In this document: positions 44,182 to 53,319 of the stretch, piece after piece
Position numbering within the stretch: position 1 is the stretch's first letter
Layout: each line of letters opens with the position of its first letter
Assembly: GCA_902784435.1 (NCBI GenBank)
Contig: CACZUR010000005.1
Span: 1-64,000, forward strand
Origin: an uncultured Bacteroidia bacterium
Lineage (GTDB): Bacteria > Bacteroidota > Bacteroidia > Bacteroidales > UBA932
Length of the DNA: 64,000 nt
Direction of reading: 5' to 3'
Notes under the pieces: generated by a model
Databases searched by the model: none
Told to the model about the DNA's origin: nothing
Seen by the model: the letters and a program-made list of their open reading frames with translations, nothing else
Made by a program: the position numbers and the translations under genes

Positions 44182-44213
44182 TTTGCATTATTCCTGACAA
44201 TTTCATACATTTG
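44182..44213 (+). promoter_or_regulatory. Promoter of the barrel protein - gmhA unit
   Basis: -33 TTTG (44182-44185), 20-nt spacer, -7 TACATTTG (44206-44213): an exact Bacteroidota consensus pair, starting right after the pdxA stop. Confidence 0.75.
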
Positions 44214-44248
44214 TTTCAATAAACCATAAACCTTTAAACATCGACAAA

Positions 44249-44740
44249 ATGAAAAAATTGCTTTTGGTTTTTGCCCTGGCCATCGTCGCCCTTTCGGCCC
44301 GCGCCCAGGTGTATGTAGGTGGCTCCCTGAACTTTGCCGCCGCCAATCAGGCCGCTCAGGTGAGCATCATCCCCGAAGTGGGTTATGCCTTTAACGATAA
44401 TATGGCCGTGGGTATGAGCCTGGGCTATGCCAACGACGAGTCCATCACCTGGCTGGAAGGCGCCAGTGCTGTTGTAATCGCCCCCTATTTCCGTTACACT
44501 TTCCTGAATGCCGGTCCCGTCCGTCTCTTTGCAGACGCAGAATTCCAGTTGGGAATCATCAGTGAGGGCAATCAGAGCGCCACGGCCTGGAATCTGGGCA
44601 TCCGTCCCGGTCTGGCCCTGCCTGTCACCGAGCACCTGTCCTTCGTGGGCCACATCGGCCGGCTGGGCTACTACAACAACACCTTCACCTTCGGCGTGAA
44701 CGGCAACACCTTCACCGCCGGCGTGTACTATTCCTTCTAA
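44249..44740 (+). CDS. Small outer-membrane beta-barrel protein
   Basis: 163 residues with a clear signal peptide (MKKLLLVFALAIVALSARAQ). The rest alternates short amphipathic strands: VYVGGSLNFAAANQ, VSIIPEVGYAFNDNMAVGMSLGY, VVIAPYFRYTFL, VRLFADAEFQLGI, TAWNLGIRPGLALPV, LSFVGHIGRLGYY and TFTAGVYYSF. It ends in an aromatic C-terminal residue, as BAM substrates do. The predicted fold is an eight-strand barrel of the OmpA/OprF-porin-like group; no function is assigned. It overlaps gmhA by one base (TAATG). Confidence 0.8.
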   Translation: MKKLLLVFALAIVALSARAQVYVGGSLNFAAANQAAQVSIIPEVGYAFNDNMAVGMSLGYANDESITWLEGASAVVIAPYFRYTFLNAGPVRLFADAEFQLGIISEGNQSATAWNLGIRPGLALPVTEHLSFVGHIGRLGYYNNTFTFGVNGNTFTAGVYYSF

Positions 44741-45342
44741 TGACAAGTATTGAAGATTACGCCAAGTCTCAAATAGAACAGTCGGCCCGGGTAAAAGAAG
44801 CCCTGCTCGCAGACGGGGCTGCCCTGCACAAGCTGGCATCGGTGGCATCTTTATTGGTGCAGTCCTACCGCGCCGGCGGCAAATCCCTCTGGGCTGGGAA
44901 CGGCGGCTCTGCGGCCGATGCCCAGCACATGGCGGCGGAGTTGGTGAACAAGTTCCGGCTCAACCGCAGCGGCCTTCCGGCCCTGGCACTGACGGTGGAT
45001 ACCTCCATCCTCACGGCCATCGGCAACGATTATGGCTATCCGGAAGTGTTCTATCGGCAGATTATCGCCTGCGGGAATCCCGGCGATGTGTTCGTGGGCA
45101 TCTCCACTTCGGGCAATTCGGCCAACCTGGTGCGGGCGCTGGACGCCTGCCGGGAAAAAGGGCTGGTGAGCGTGGCCATCGTAGGGAAAAACCCGTGTGA
45201 AATGGACCGCTACGACCATGTACTGCACATTCCGTCCCGGGATACGCCGCGCATCCAGGAATGTCAGACCCTCGTGGGACACATCCTTTGTGACATCGTG
45301 GAGCAGAGCCTGTTCGGCGGCGAATCTTTTACCTTGTGTTAA
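44740..45342 (+). CDS. gmhA: Sedoheptulose-7-phosphate isomerase (SIS domain)
   Basis: First enzyme of ADP-heptose/LPS inner-core synthesis: sedoheptulose-7-P to D-glycero-D-manno-heptose-7-P. It is 200 residues, normal for GmhA. It has a SIS fold with LWAGNGGSAADAQHMAAELVN (zinc-binding His and Glu), LTVDTSILTAIGND, FVGISTSGNSANLVRAL and the closing IQECQTLVGHILCDIVE. It is co-transcribed with the barrel protein and ends before a terminator. No other heptose gene is in the window. Some SIS proteins of this type serve other phosphosugars, but motif agreement with GmhA is strong. Confidence 0.9.
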   Translation: MTSIEDYAKSQIEQSARVKEALLADGAALHKLASVASLLVQSYRAGGKSLWAGNGGSAADAQHMAAELVNKFRLNRSGLPALALTVDTSILTAIGNDYGYPEVFYRQIIACGNPGDVFVGISTSGNSANLVRALDACREKGLVSVAIVGKNPCEMDRYDHVLHIPSRDTPRIQECQTLVGHILCDIVEQSLFGGESFTLC

Positions 45343-45355
45343 ATTTTTTTAATAA

Positions 45356-45390
45356 TTCGGTAATATCTATGATATTATCGGATTTTTTTG
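45356..45390 (+). terminator. Terminator after gmhA
   Basis: The stem 45358-45367 with 45371-45380 has one wobble pair and a 3-nt loop, and a T-run runs at 45383-45389, immediately before the gap -7 box. Confidence 0.65.
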
Positions 45391-45398
45391 TAAATTTG
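45391..45398 (+). promoter_or_regulatory. -7 box of gap
   Basis: TAAATTTG, 55 nt upstream of the ATG; the leader of about 50 nt is A-rich. Confidence 0.6.
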
Positions 45399-45411
45399 CA
45401 AACCCAATTGA

Positions 45412-46452
<1,041 letters not shown>

Positions 46453-46477
46453 GCACCGTCAGCGGTAATTACCTGTT

Positions 46478-46515
46478 AAAAAACCGCTTCAGGAAAACTC
46501 CGGAAGCGGTTTTTT
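46478..46515 (+). terminator. Terminator after gap
   Basis: A 13-bp perfect stem (46478-46490 with 46503-46515) has a 12-nt loop and a terminal T-run. Confidence 0.85.
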
Positions 46516-46536
46516 CATCCCTAAAACAAATTTCCC

Positions 46537-46779
46537 ATGTTACAGAGAGACCTCGAAATCTGGTGGTCTTCCCTTCCCATCAGTGAGAAAGAGCGCATCG
46601 CCCGCAAGGGCCTGGGCAAAGAAGGTCCCGTGAACGAGGACCAGGTCCGCTATCCCGCCTGCACTGTCTGGTGGAATAGGCTGGAAACGTCCCGTCAGGA
46701 GTTCATCTACAACCACTGTGCGGCCAAGCACGGGGACGAACTCCGGGAGTGGAAAGAAGGGAATCCTTACGGAGATTAG
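46537..46779 (+). CDS. Conserved-looking small protein of unknown function
   Basis: 80 residues, soluble, charged and Trp-rich, starting MLQRDLEIWWSSLPISEKER. No domain recognised. The composition, the lack of low complexity and the in-frame length between gap and lpxB suggest a real gene. Its stop codon overlaps the lpxB stop on the other strand by 4 bp. There is no own -7 box in the short gap after the gap terminator, so its promoter is unclear. Confidence 0.6.
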   Translation: MLQRDLEIWWSSLPISEKERIARKGLGKEGPVNEDQVRYPACTVWWNRLETSRQEFIYNHCAAKHGDELREWKEGNPYGD

Positions 46780-47930
46780 TTTTTCAGGCCATCGATCATG
46801 GCCTTGGCCACCGCTTCGGATGCGCCGGTTCCGCCCAGGAGCCGGCGTATTTCCTGATAGTCCTGCAGCATCTTGTCCCGGTAGGGTCCGTCGGGGAGGA
46901 GGCGCTGCATCTCGGCTTCCAGATGGTCCACGGTGAAGTTCTCCTGAAGGAATTCCCGGAAAGCCAGGCGGTCGATGATGAGGTTGGCCAGGGAAACGTA
47001 TTTGACTGTGATGATGCGGCGCATGATGAAGGCGCTCACGGGCGCCACTTTGTAGGCCACCATCTGGGGCGTGCCGATGAGGGCGGCTTCCAGGGAAGCG
47101 GTGCCGGAATTGATGATGGCCGCCCGGGCATGCCGGAGCGCACCATAGGTTTCGCCGAAGACCACGTGCACGAAGTCTGTCTGGCCCAGGTATTTGGCAT
47201 AGTCCTCCAGGGTGCGGGAAGGAGCGGCGGCCACTACGAAGTGCATGGACGGGTCCTGGGCATGCCACCTGCGGGCGAATTCCATGAAAGTGGGCATCAT
47301 GGAAGAAATTTCCATATTCCGGGAACCGGCCAGGAGGGCAATCCAGGGTACATCCGGCAGTCCGGTGCGTTGGAGGAAATCCTGGCGCGTCTCCTGTAAA
47401 GCGCGGCTGCCGTCCACTGCGTCTACCAGCGGATTGCCCGCATACGAGAAGGGAACGCCCTTGGACTGGAAGTAGGGGATTTCGAAGGGGAAGACGATGA
47501 ACAGGCGGTCTACATAGGCCTTCAGCTTCCGGATGCGTCCCTCGCGGGAAGCCCATACTTTGGGCGCTATATAATAATAGACGGTGAATCCGGCGTCGTG
47601 GGCGAACTCGGCCACCTTGAAATTGAATCCGGGGTAGTCGATGAGGATGATCACGTCCGGCTTCCAGGCGGCGATATCGGCCTTGCAGCGCTGCAGTTTC
47701 CGGCCCAGCGAGCGGGCTTTGAGGAGCACTTCCCAGAAACCCATCACGGCGCCGTCGCGGTAATCCTGCACCAGGCCGGCTCCGTCCTGATGCGCCCGGA
47801 ACACGGCGTCCATCTTCTCTCCGCCCCAGAAGCGGATGTCGGCTCCGGCGTCCTGGGCATACAGCCCCTTCATGAGGTTGCTGCCATGCAAGTCGCCGGA
47901 GGCTTCGCCTGCTATGATGTAGTACTTCAT
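46776..47930 (-). CDS. lpxB: Lipid-A-disaccharide synthase
   Basis: GT19 enzyme that joins UDP-2,3-diacylglucosamine and lipid X to lipid-A disaccharide at the inner membrane. It is 384 residues. Features: YYIIAGEASGDLHGSNLM at the N-terminus, DGAVMGFWEVL, VIILIDYPGFNFKVAEFA, YYIAPKVWASREGRI, LLAGSRNMEI and NSGTASLEAALIGTPQMVAYK. The start at 47930 matches the family; a -7 box is only 6 nt upstream, predicting a leaderless mRNA. It is divergent from surE, a pairing common in Bacteroidota. Confidence 0.95.
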   Translation of the reverse strand: MKYYIIAGEASGDLHGSNLMKGLYAQDAGADIRFWGGEKMDAVFRAHQDGAGLVQDYRDGAVMGFWEVLLKARSLGRKLQRCKADIAAWKPDVIILIDYPGFNFKVAEFAHDAGFTVYYYIAPKVWASREGRIRKLKAYVDRLFIVFPFEIPYFQSKGVPFSYAGNPLVDAVDGSRALQETRQDFLQRTGLPDVPWIALLAGSRNMEISSMMPTFMEFARRWHAQDPSMHFVVAAAPSRTLEDYAKYLGQTDFVHVVFGETYGALRHARAAIINSGTASLEAALIGTPQMVAYKVAPVSAFIMRRIITVKYVSLANLIIDRLAFREFLQENFTVDHLEAEMQRLLPDGPYRDKMLQDYQEIRRLLGGTGASEAVAKAMIDGLKN

Positions 47931-47936
47931 ACGCTG

Positions 47937-47944
47937 CAAAGATA
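47937..47944 (-). promoter_or_regulatory. -7 box of lpxB, 6 nt from the ATG
   Basis: TATCTTTG on the minus strand, 6 nt before ATG 47930. Confidence 0.6.
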
Positions 47945-47966
47945 CGGAAAAGTCCTGGATTATTTG

Positions 47967-47974
47967 TAAATTTG
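47967..47974 (+). promoter_or_regulatory. -7 box of surE, 6 nt from the ATG
   Basis: TAAATTTG, 6 nt before ATG 47981; an in-frame TTG inside the box (47972) is not a credible start. Confidence 0.6.
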
Positions 47975-47980
47975 CCGCCT

Positions 47981-48805
47981 ATGAGAATTCTGATTTCCAA
48001 CGACGACGGCTACAAGGCAGCGGGCATCCACGTGCTGGCCCGTGTGATGGCCGCTTTTGGCGATGTGACCGTAGTGGCCCCCAAATATCACCAGAGCGCC
48101 ATGGGCACTGCGGTTTCCCTGGGTGTCAAGCAATTGGCCTATAAGGATTTGCCGGAAGAGGGGCCGGGACGCTGGAGCTACCTGGACGCAACGCCGGCAT
48201 CGTGCGTGAAGTTCGGCCTGCAGTACAAGTACGAAGCCCGCAACCCGGACCTGGTGGTGGGCGGCGTAAATCACGGCAGCAATGCCAGCACGGGCTCCAA
48301 TTACAGTGCCACGATGGGCGTGGCGGAGGAAGCCGCCATCAACGGAATCAAAGCCATCGGTTTTTCCCTCACCAGCCACAGGGCCGATGCAGACTTTTCG
48401 GCCGTGGAAGCGCTTCTGCCCGGGATTGTCCGCCGCCTGCTGGATACCTGGCCGGAGAACAGGCCAGGACTGTATTACAACGTGAATTTCCCGGACATTC
48501 CCCTGGAAGAAATCAAGGGTATCCAGTGGGCCCGGCAGGGAAAAGGCCACTGGATCAAGGAGTTCGAAGACTGGGATGAAGTCCGTCTGGCGGCATCCGG
48601 CCTGACAGATGCTTTCCTGTGGCAGCATCAGCGGGTTCAGTTGGAACCCGGCGAAACCGCCTATTTCATGAGGGGAGAGTTCGTGAATGACGACCCCAAT
48701 GCGGACGGACGGGCCGACCACCTGCTCCTGCAGGACGGCTGGGTGACCATCGTCCCTTGCCAGGCCGATCCTACGGACCACACGCTGCTGGCCACCCACC
48801 TGTAA
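47981..48805 (+). CDS. surE: 5'/3'-nucleotidase SurE
   Basis: Metal-dependent nucleoside 5'-monophosphate phosphatase, 274 residues. The signature N-terminus MRILISNDDGYKAAGI carries the paired Asp residues. Also present are VVAPKYHQSAMG, the ATPASCVKFGL segment, DLVVGGVNHGSNASTGSNYSAT with the metal-binding Asn, and GLYYNVNFPD. The stop codon lies inside the first arm of a palindromic repeat (cluster 3), so the repeat contributes the end of the gene. Confidence 0.95.
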   Translation: MRILISNDDGYKAAGIHVLARVMAAFGDVTVVAPKYHQSAMGTAVSLGVKQLAYKDLPEEGPGRWSYLDATPASCVKFGLQYKYEARNPDLVVGGVNHGSNASTGSNYSATMGVAEEAAINGIKAIGFSLTSHRADADFSAVEALLPGIVRRLLDTWPENRPGLYYNVNFPDIPLEEIKGIQWARQGKGHWIKEFEDWDEVRLAASGLTDAFLWQHQRVQLEPGETAYFMRGEFVNDDPNADGRADHLLLQDGWVTIVPCQADPTDHTLLATHL

Positions 48806-48893
48806 CGCGGAAACGCGGCAAAAGTGCGTTACAGGTGGCATTCGGAAGCAACGTGTAACGCGGAAAAGCGGCAAAAGTGCGTTACAGGTGGCA
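48801..48893. repeat. Palindromic repeat cluster 3, overlapping the surE stop
   Basis: Two 40-bp units (48801-48840 and 48854-48893) are separated by 13 bp. Each has arms TGTAACGC...GCGTTACA, as in the clusters around recG, but a different centre (GGCAAAAGT) and end (GGTGGCA). The first unit contains the surE TAA. Confidence 0.88.
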
Positions 48894-48934
48894 CAAATAC
48901 AAAAACAGCAGGCCAGGCCGGTCTGCTGCATTTG

Positions 48935-49008
48935 TGGAGTATAGGGGAGTCGAACCCCTGACCTATAGATTGCGAACCTATCGCTCTAGCCAACTGAGCT
49001 AATACCCC
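48935..49008 (-). tRNA. tRNA-Ala (anticodon CGC)
   Basis: A complete 74-nt cloverleaf on the minus strand. The acceptor stem GGGGTAT pairs with ATACTCC and has the G3:U70 pair that identifies alanine tRNAs. The D-arm is GCTC/GAGC. The anticodon loop is TTCGCAA, giving CGC, which reads GCG. The T-arm contains GGTTCGACTCC, and the discriminator is A. CCA is not encoded. Confidence 0.95.
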
Positions 49009-49083
49009 GGAAAAGGACTGCAAAAATACGGGATTTCCTGCAAACTTGCAAGAAATCCCGTTATTTTTTACGGCCGATGGTCC

Positions 49084-50748
49084 TTAGCTGATGAACTGGG
49101 CCTTGAGGGCTTCAATCTTGGCGGGAGCATCGTCGCCCTTGGCGCCAAAGTAGAACTTGATCTTGGGTTCCGTTCCGGAAGGACGCACGGTGACTACGTC
49201 GCCGGCCTCGTTGAAGAACTGCAGGACGTTGGACTTGGGTAGGCCGGTTTCTTCGGGCTTGTTGTAGTCGATGACCCTGGCCAGGGGGCTGCCGGCGATG
49301 ACGGCGGGCGGCGTGGCCCTGTAGTCGGCCATGATTTTCTGAATCTCCTCTGCGCCGGTCTTGCCCTTGCGCACGATGTACACCATCTTTTCTACGTACA
49401 GGCCGTATTCCTTGTACACTTTCTGGAGCAGCTGATACAGGGTGAGACCCTGCTCGGCGGCCCAGGCGGCGCATTCCGCCACGACGCAGCCGGCTACCTG
49501 AGCGCACTTGTCGCGGACGAAGGAGCCCAGGTTGAATCCGTAGCTTTCCTCGCCGCCGCAGATGAATTCGGTCTTGCCTTCCTGCTGCTTCTGGATTTCT
49601 GCGATGTACTTGAAGCCCGTGAGCACGTTGTAGCATTTGACGCCGAAGCTCTGGCAGATGGCAGCGATGAGTTCGCTGGTGACGATGGTCTTTACGCAGT
49701 ACTGTTTACCACTGAGCTTGCCCAGTTCCTGCCAGCGCTTGAGAATATAGTAGGTGAGGAAGCTCCAGGTCTGGTTGCCGGTGAGCTGGACCATTTTGCC
49801 GTCGTTGTCCCGGACGGCGATACCCAGGCGGTCTGCGTCCGGGTCTGTGGCCAGGACCAGGTCTGCGCCGGTTTCATCGGCCTTCTCCAGCGCCATCTTC
49901 ATGGCGGCGGGCTCTTCCGGGTTGGGGGATACCACGGTGGGGAAGTTGCCGTCGCTGATATCCTGCTCCGGTACGTGGATGATGTTGGTGAAGCCAATCC
50001 GCTTCAGGGCTTCCGGCATCAGGCGGACGCCGCAGCCGTGCAGGGGCGTATACACGATCTTGAGGCCGGCGTGCTTTTTCACGGCCTCGGGCGACAGCAT
50101 CAGGGAAATCTGGTCTTTGAGGTAGCATTCGTCCACTTCCTTGCCCATGATTTCGATGGGGGCCTGGGGCTCTCCGGCCACGGGGCTGAAGCGTACATCG
50201 GCCGGGTCCTCTATCTTGGCGACCTCCGCCACGATGTCTTTGTCTACGGGGGCGGTAATCTGGCCGCCGTCGCTCCAGAATACCTTATAGCCATTGTACT
50301 CCTTGGGGTTGTGGCTGGCGGTGACCATGATGCCTGCGGTGGCTTTCTTGAGGCGGATGCTGTAGCTGAGTTCCGGCGTGGGGCGCAGGTCTTCGAATAG
50401 GAAGACCTTGATGCCGTTGTTGGACAGCACCTGGGCCGATATTTCCGCGAACAGGCGGGAATTGTTGCGGCTGTCGTGGCTGATGCACACGCTGGCGGCG
50501 CCTTCCACATGGGCCTTGATGTAGTTGGCCAGGCCCTGCGTGGCCATGCCCACCGTGTATTTGTTCATGCGGTTGGTACCTACGCCCATGATGCCGCGCA
50601 GGCCGCCGGTGCCGAATTCCAGGTTACGGTAAAAGGCGTCTTCCAGGGCGACGGGATCCGTGTCCATGAGCTGTTTTACTTCCGCTTTGGTCTGGGCGTC
50701 GAAATTGCCGTCCAACCAGCTTTGGGCTACTTCTTTGTAAGATTTCAT
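49084..50748 (-). CDS. Phospho-sugar mutase (phosphoglucomutase/phosphomannomutase)
   Basis: Alpha-D-phosphohexomutase of 554 residues that moves phosphate between C1 and C6 of glucose or mannose. The phosphoserine loop is TASHNPKEYNGYK (Ser145); the metal loop is ATDPDADRLGIAV; the sugar-specificity loop is CGGEESYGF; the phosphate-binding loop is VRPSGTEPKIKFY. The GEES specificity loop favours PGM/PMM activity over GlcN. The length matches the long Bacteroidota/Firmicutes PgcA type. It is monocistronic, with a -7 box at 50781-50788. Confidence 0.93.
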   Translation of the reverse strand: MKSYKEVAQSWLDGNFDAQTKAEVKQLMDTDPVALEDAFYRNLEFGTGGLRGIMGVGTNRMNKYTVGMATQGLANYIKAHVEGAASVCISHDSRNNSRLFAEISAQVLSNNGIKVFLFEDLRPTPELSYSIRLKKATAGIMVTASHNPKEYNGYKVFWSDGGQITAPVDKDIVAEVAKIEDPADVRFSPVAGEPQAPIEIMGKEVDECYLKDQISLMLSPEAVKKHAGLKIVYTPLHGCGVRLMPEALKRIGFTNIIHVPEQDISDGNFPTVVSPNPEEPAAMKMALEKADETGADLVLATDPDADRLGIAVRDNDGKMVQLTGNQTWSFLTYYILKRWQELGKLSGKQYCVKTIVTSELIAAICQSFGVKCYNVLTGFKYIAEIQKQQEGKTEFICGGEESYGFNLGSFVRDKCAQVAGCVVAECAAWAAEQGLTLYQLLQKVYKEYGLYVEKMVYIVRKGKTGAEEIQKIMADYRATPPAVIAGSPLARVIDYNKPEETGLPKSNVLQFFNEAGDVVTVRPSGTEPKIKFYFGAKGDDAPAKIEALKAQFIS

Positions 50749-50780
50749 ATGGCTTGTTTTAGTGTTTGTTTCGAATCATA

Positions 50781-50788
50781 CAAATATA
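50781..50788 (-). promoter_or_regulatory. -7 box of the phospho-sugar mutase gene
   Basis: TATATTTG on the minus strand, 32 nt upstream of ATG 50748. It is only 12 nt from the opposing methyltransferase -7 box, so the two promoters must overlap. Confidence 0.6.
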
Positions 50789-50800
50789 GAGAATAATATG

Positions 50801-50808
50801 TATTTTTG
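50801..50808 (+). promoter_or_regulatory. -7 box of the THUMP-like methyltransferase, 4 nt from the ATG
   Basis: TATTTTTG, then 4 nt, then ATG 50813: predicted leaderless. Confidence 0.55.
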
Positions 50809-50812
50809 CAAC

Positions 50813-51985
50813 ATGGAATTTGCGGAATTCATTTTGGCGCACGATGCCGACGACCTGGCCCGCCTGGCTCTGTCCAGGGCCCGTTGGGCTGCCGAGGTGC
50901 CCGATTTCGAACTGGCCCTGAGCACGTTGGAGTGCCGGCGGAAACTGCGCGGGAAGGTGCCCGAGTGGGTGGCCGTGCCCGCACTCCGCTATCCGTTCCG
51001 GCTCTCGGCGGAGCAGTGTTCGTCTTCCGAAACCGCCCGCTACAAGGCTTCCGTGATCCCCGGGGCACGGCTGGTTGCAGACCTCACGGGCGGAATGGGC
51101 GTAGACAGCTGGGCATTCGCGCAGCGGTGCCAGGAGGTGCTGTACAATGAGATGCGCCCGGAACTGGCCATGGCAACGGCGTTTAATTTCAGGGAACTGG
51201 GTTTGCATAACGTTATCGTTCGCAATGAAATGCTGGTGCGGGGAAATCTGGATTCCATCCTGGAAGGCTTTGTTCCGGATGCTATCTTCCTGGATCCGGC
51301 CCGGCGCGCGGCGGACGGCCGGAAGGTCTTCCGGCTGGAAGACTGCGAGCCGGATGTGCTGCAACTGCTTCCGGAACTGCTGGAGGCCTGCCCGCTCGTT
51401 CTCCTGAAGCTTTCGCCCATGGCCGACATCACGCTGGTGTGCAAGCAGCTGGGCTGCGTGAAACAAGTACATGTGGTGGCGGCGGAAGGGGAGTGCAAGG
51501 AACTGCTCCTGCTGTTGGAGAGGGGCTACTCCGGACCGTATTCCCTGTTGGTCTTCCAGAACGGTCGTGTCCTGGAAGTGCCTCCTGTATCGGCCTTTTC
51601 CCCGGCTACCGGCGTGGAGGCCGGCGCCCTCCTTTTCGAGCCGGGGAAAGCCCTGCTCAAAGCCGGCGCCTTCGACCTGCCGTGCCGGTACGGTCTCCAG
51701 CCGCTGGGCCGGCATACGCATCTGTATGTGGGAACGTCTGTCCCGGAGGCGCTCCGCCCCTTTGGAAAGGTTTTTGAAGTTCTTGAGGTGGTGCCTCTTA
51801 ACAAGCGCAGTATCAAGGAGATGGGTCAGAAGTATCCGCAGGCCGAAGTCACCGCCCGGAATGTGCCGCTCACGTCGGAAGAGCTGCGTACCCGCCTCGG
51901 GGTCCGTTCCGGCGGTAATATCCATATCTTCGGCGTGCACGTAGACACGCTTTCGGCCAACTATCTTTTGATTTCCCGTGCATAG
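50813..51985 (+). CDS. Class I SAM-dependent methyltransferase with THUMP-like C-terminal domain
   Basis: 390 residues. An N-terminal helical region (about 1-80) precedes a Rossmann methyltransferase with the SAM motif LVADLTGGMGVDSWAF and the catalytic-loop motif AIFLDPARRAADGRK. From about residue 310 there is a THUMP-like domain as in Bacteroidota proteins of this family. The Asp-Pro-Ala-Arg motif and THUMP-like tail suggest an RNA (rRNA or tRNA) base methyltransferase; the target is unknown. Its 3' end overlaps nth on the opposite strand by 25 bp. Confidence 0.82.
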   Translation: MEFAEFILAHDADDLARLALSRARWAAEVPDFELALSTLECRRKLRGKVPEWVAVPALRYPFRLSAEQCSSSETARYKASVIPGARLVADLTGGMGVDSWAFAQRCQEVLYNEMRPELAMATAFNFRELGLHNVIVRNEMLVRGNLDSILEGFVPDAIFLDPARRAADGRKVFRLEDCEPDVLQLLPELLEACPLVLLKLSPMADITLVCKQLGCVKQVHVVAAEGECKELLLLLERGYSGPYSLLVFQNGRVLEVPPVSAFSPATGVEAGALLFEPGKALLKAGAFDLPCRYGLQPLGRHTHLYVGTSVPEALRPFGKVFEVLEVVPLNKRSIKEMGQKYPQAEVTARNVPLTSEELRTRLGVRSGGNIHIFGVHVDTLSANYLLISRA

Positions 51986-52602
51986 TCCCGGCACCAGGCG
52001 GTGAGGGGGCATTCGGCACATTTGGGACTGCGGGCCGTGCAGATGTACCGGCCGTGGAGGATGAGCCAATGATGGGCGATGGGGCGTTGGGCGGCGGGAA
52101 TGTGCCGTTCCAGGTCCTGTTCCACGGCGAAGGGGGTGCTGCCGTCCGACAGGCCCAGCCGGTGGGCCACGCGGAACACGTGGGTATCGACGGCAATGAC
52201 AGGCTGGTCATAGACGATGGAAGCGATGACGTTGGCCGTTTTCCGGCCCACCCCGGGAAGGCGCATGAGGGCGTCGATGTCCGAGGGCACCTGCCCGCCA
52301 TATTCGGCCTCCAGCATCTGGGCCATGCCTATCAGGTGCCGGACTTTGGCGTTGGGGTAGGAGACGCTTTTCACGAAGGGATGGACTTCTTCGAAAGAGG
52401 CCGCTGCCAGCGAAGCGGCCGACGGGAAGCGCTGGAACAGGGCAGGCGTCACCAGATTCACCCGTTTGTCCGTACACTGGGCCGACAGGATGACGGCTAC
52501 CAGCAGCTGGAAGGGATTTTGGTAATGCAGTTCGGAGGCGACGGCGGGGCGGTTGGCGGCGAACCAGCCGATGATGCCGTCATAGCGTTCTTTGCGGGTC
52601 AT
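51961..52602 (-). CDS. nth: Endonuclease III
   Basis: Base-excision DNA glycosylase/AP lyase for oxidised pyrimidines, 213 residues. The helix-hairpin-helix is LPGVGRKTANVI with catalytic Lys121; the catalytic Asp is Asp139 (IAVDTHVFRV); a 4Fe-4S cluster is bound by Cys188, Cys195, Cys198 and Cys204. LLVAVILSAQCTDKRVN is the usual N-terminal signature. The start at 52602 follows the FtsE-like stop by 2 nt, so the two are coupled. The much longer frame that runs upstream to 53322 is a shadow of the ATPase gene. Confidence 0.96.
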   Translation of the reverse strand: MTRKERYDGIIGWFAANRPAVASELHYQNPFQLLVAVILSAQCTDKRVNLVTPALFQRFPSAASLAAASFEEVHPFVKSVSYPNAKVRHLIGMAQMLEAEYGGQVPSDIDALMRLPGVGRKTANVIASIVYDQPVIAVDTHVFRVAHRLGLSDGSTPFAVEQDLERHIPAAQRPIAHHWLILHGRYICTARSPKCAECPLTAWCRDYAREIKR

Positions 52603-52604
52603 GG

Positions 52605-53303
52605 CTACAGCGTTATGTCGATGCCTTCGTCGATGACCTCTTCGCAGTGCTCCTGCCGGCAGGAGAACACGCGTCCGGGGTATTTTTCGAAGATGGCGCG
52701 GTTGTGCGTGACCATGACCACGGCCGTGCCGCCGCGGTTGAGCTGGACCAGGAGCTGGAGGATTTCGTCCGCCGTTTCCGAGTCCAGGTTGCCGGTGGGT
52801 TCGTCGGCCAGGATGACGGAGGGCTTGTTCAGGAGGGCGCGGGCGATGGCGATGCGCTGCTGCTCGCCGCCGGAAAGCTGGTGGGGCATCTTGTGGGCCT
52901 TGGTGGCCATGCCCACGTTGTCCAGCACTTCCGAGATGCGGGCGTCGATGAGGCTGCGGTCTTTCCAGCCGGTGGCGCGGAGCACGAACTCCAGGTTCTC
53001 CTCCACGCTGCGGTCCGTGAGCAGCTGAAAATCCTGGAATACCACGCCCATCTGGCGGCGCAGATAGGGGATGTCTTTGGCTTTGATGCCGTTGAGCCGA
53101 TAGCCGCAGACTTCGCCTTCCCCCTTCAGGAGCCGGTTTTCCGCCGTCATGGTGCGGATGATGGATGTCTTGCCGGAACCGACCTTTCCTACCACGTACA
53201 CGAAGTCTCCGGGCATGATGTCCATGTCCAGGGAGTAGATGACTACGTTTTCGCCGTTCAGGATGTCTGCGTCTTTGAAATGAATGAGCGGTTCCATGTC
53301 CAT
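52605..53303 (-). CDS. FtsE-like ABC transporter ATP-binding protein
   Basis: ABC ATPase of 232 residues, closest in style to FtsE, which with FtsX regulates peptidoglycan hydrolysis at the septum. Walker A VGKVGSGKTS (about 38-47), Q-loop VVFQDFQLLTDRSV, signature HQLSGGEQQR (141-150), Walker B SVILADEPTG (162-171), H-loop His200. FtsX is not adjacent, so the partner permease must be elsewhere. The start could also be 53297. It is coupled to nth. Its -7 box (53320-53327) is divergent from the TPR gene promoter 15 bp away. Confidence 0.85.
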   Translation of the reverse strand: MDMEPLIHFKDADILNGENVVIYSLDMDIMPGDFVYVVGKVGSGKTSIIRTMTAENRLLKGEGEVCGYRLNGIKAKDIPYLRRQMGVVFQDFQLLTDRSVEENLEFVLRATGWKDRSLIDARISEVLDNVGMATKAHKMPHQLSGGEQQRIAIARALLNKPSVILADEPTGNLDSETADEILQLLVQLNRGGTAVVMVTHNRAIFEKYPGRVFSCRQEHCEEVIDEGIDITL

Positions 53304-53319
53304 AAAATCCAAAATTAGA

